A stretch of 6,969 nucleotides of DNA from Chitinophagaceae bacterium (GTDB lineage Bacteria; Bacteroidota; Bacteroidia; Chitinophagales; Chitinophagaceae): NCBI GenBank assembly GCA_947452875.1, contig CANGEZ010000105.1, positions 1 through 6,969 on the forward strand, read 5' to 3'. Under the pieces are notes generated by a model. The model saw only the letters and a program-made list of their open reading frames with translations, did no database searches and was not told the origin of the DNA. Each line of letters begins with the position of its first letter. The first letter of the stretch is position 1. Shown here one piece after another: positions 5,930-6,969 of the stretch. A program made the translations under genes and the position numbers.

Positions 5930-6011
5930 GTTTGAAAGGTTCAAGAGGTTCAATACGTTTAAAAGGTTTGAGTGACCTTTTGAACATCTTGAACTTTTAA
6001 ACTTATTGAAC
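5930..6011. terminator. Long imperfect inverted repeat between convergent genes, likely bidirectional terminator
   Basis: The gap between the two converging stop codons consists of GGTTCAA-type units on the left and TTGAACC-type units on the right. The 18 bases at 5948-5965 (GTTCAATACGTTTAAAAG) pair with 5994-6011 (CTTTTAAACTTATTGAAC) at 17 of 18 positions. A smaller inner hairpin is possible (AAAAGG 5961-5966 with CCTTTT 5976-5981), and GTTCAAG at 5939-5945 can alternatively pair with CTTGAAC at 5988-5994. No long T-run follows on either strand, so termination is inferred from position and symmetry. Confidence 0.55.
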
Positions 6012-6969
6012 TTAGTAGTCACTCACCTTCTTCACCGGCGCCTTCTTCTTCGCTGTATCCTTAACCTCTTTCTTCGTCTTATCATCTAGCATTTCATCCG
6101 TCATATCATTGCCTAAGAAATCATCTGCGCCTCCGCCATTACTGATGTCGGCATCCAAACTATCTCCACTGGTAGCGATATTTGCGAAATTTTGTTCTGC
6201 ATAAATAGGATCATTTTTCAAAGCGGCTGGCTGTTCGAATGTAGTCACCTTGCCATAATTCAAACGCTTGTCTGCATATACATTACTCATATACAAACCC
6301 CATTTAGGTGCCGACATTTCAGCACCACCACTGTTGCTGGTGTAAATAGGAATGAAAGGATCTTCACAACCAACCCATGTACCTGCTAATAACTCTGGTG
6401 TATACCCGATGAACCAACCATCTGTATTGGCATTGGTAGTTCCCGTCTTACCAGCTTTCTCAACAGGAATATTATAACTATTTATTCTTCTCGCTGTTCC
6501 AAATTCCACAACACCTTGCATCATCTTCACCATGGAATAAGCATCTGTTTCTCCAATCACTTCTTTACTCTGTGAAATAGGAAACTCATACAAAAGATTA
6601 CCGTCTTTATCTTCTATTCTGGTAAAAAATACTGGCGGTGTGTTGTAACCTTTATTAGGAAACATGGTATACGCTTGCAACATTTCCAGCATCGGAATTT
6701 CTGCCGTACCTAAAGCAATGGAAGGATATGGTGGTAACTTGGCAATGATTCCGCATTGTCTTGCAAATTCAATGGTTCTTTTAACTCCAATCACCGCCAT
6801 CAAATGCCAAGCGGCTCCATTTAATGATTTCGCCAAACAATAAGCCATTGTTCCGCCACCAGTGCTGATTGTTTTTCCACCTAACGTTAACGGACCACCC
6901 GGTATGTATGTCTGTGGCGTATAACCCGCATCTGTAACCGCTAGTGTGTACAACAATGGTTTGAATGTA
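6012..6969 (-). CDS. Class A penicillin-binding protein (PBP1A-like), C-terminal part, cut by the right edge
   Basis: This is the transpeptidase part of a bifunctional peptidoglycan synthase acting at the outer face of the inner membrane; the glycosyltransferase domain lies beyond the window. The first visible codons read TFKPLLYTLAV, so the catalytic SxxK motif (Ser-Thr-Phe-Lys) is cut just after its serine; only the T of that codon (base 6969) is in the window. The second motif SLN lies at 6819-6827 and the third, KTGT, at 6438-6449, followed by DGWFIGYTPELLAGTWVG, typical of class A PBPs. The spacing SxxK to SLN (48 residues) and to KTG (174) is somewhat shorter than in E. coli PBP1b (62 and 188). 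After the domain comes a low-complexity tail: a Gly/Asp-rich stretch, then KTKKEVKDTAKKKAPVKK and a final SDY. The stop is TAA at 6014-6012. A TTG at 6956 is not a real start. Confidence 0.93.
   Translation of the reverse strand, partial: TFKPLLYTLAVTDAGYTPQTYIPGGPLTLGGKTISTGGGTMAYCLAKSLNGAAWHLMAVIGVKRTIEFARQCGIIAKLPPYPSIALGTAEIPMLEMLQAYTMFPNKGYNTPPVFFTRIEDKDGNLLYEFPISQSKEVIGETDAYSMVKMMQGVVEFGTARRINSYNIPVEKAGKTGTTNANTDGWFIGYTPELLAGTWVGCEDPFIPIYTSNSGGAEMSAPKWGLYMSNVYADKRLNYGKVTTFEQPAALKNDPIYAEQNFANIATSGDSLDADISNGGGADDFLGNDMTDEMLDDKTKKEVKDTAKKKAPVKKVSDY

Overview
The window looks like a chromosomal stretch of a member of the Bacteroidota, most likely near the Chitinophagaceae. This is an inference from several signs. 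The DNA is AT-rich. There is a Porin_10-type 'putative porin' and a HYC_CC_PP-type small protein. Promoter -7 boxes resemble TAnnTTTG and there are no clear Shine-Dalgarno sites. One intergenic gap carries repeats of a kind common in this phylum. No mobile element, CRISPR array, rRNA or tRNA gene was seen.

Region 1-1503 (minus strand) is a compact metal-handling module. It holds a small exported cysteine-rich HYC_CC_PP protein (1105-1491, GTG start), an exported heavy-metal-associated (HMA) protein with CGMC (652-1020), and, after a 2-nt gap, a second exported HMA protein with CSMC and an extra C-terminal domain (104-649). A strong hairpin plus T-run (67-100) follows the last stop. The first codons of another exported protein (1-56, minus) begin just beyond it and run off the left edge.

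Region 1599-1783 has no gene and is a mosaic of Bacteroidota-type intergenic repeats. Region 1784-3826 (minus) encodes a large outer-membrane beta-barrel (putative porin). Region 3827-4037 is a divergent intergenic gap with promoter-like elements for the porin and sucC, and two families of short degenerate AT-rich repeats.

Region 4038-5249 (plus) is sucC, the beta subunit of succinyl-CoA synthetase of the TCA cycle, without an adjacent sucD. It is followed by 187 bp of the same repeat families and a GNAT acetyltransferase of the phosphinothricin/methionine-sulfoximine type (5437-5925, plus). Between this gene and the convergent one lies an 86-bp gap whose repeats face each other and form a long imperfect inverted repeat. 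Region 6012-6969 (minus) is the C-terminal part of a class A penicillin-binding protein. The window ends one codon short of its catalytic serine.

The genes are mostly unrelated housekeeping or envelope functions. The two parts that reward a second look are the cysteine-rich module, in which all three proteins carry a CC-[KN]-x(0,1)-D motif, and the families of short repeats confined to the intergenic gaps.
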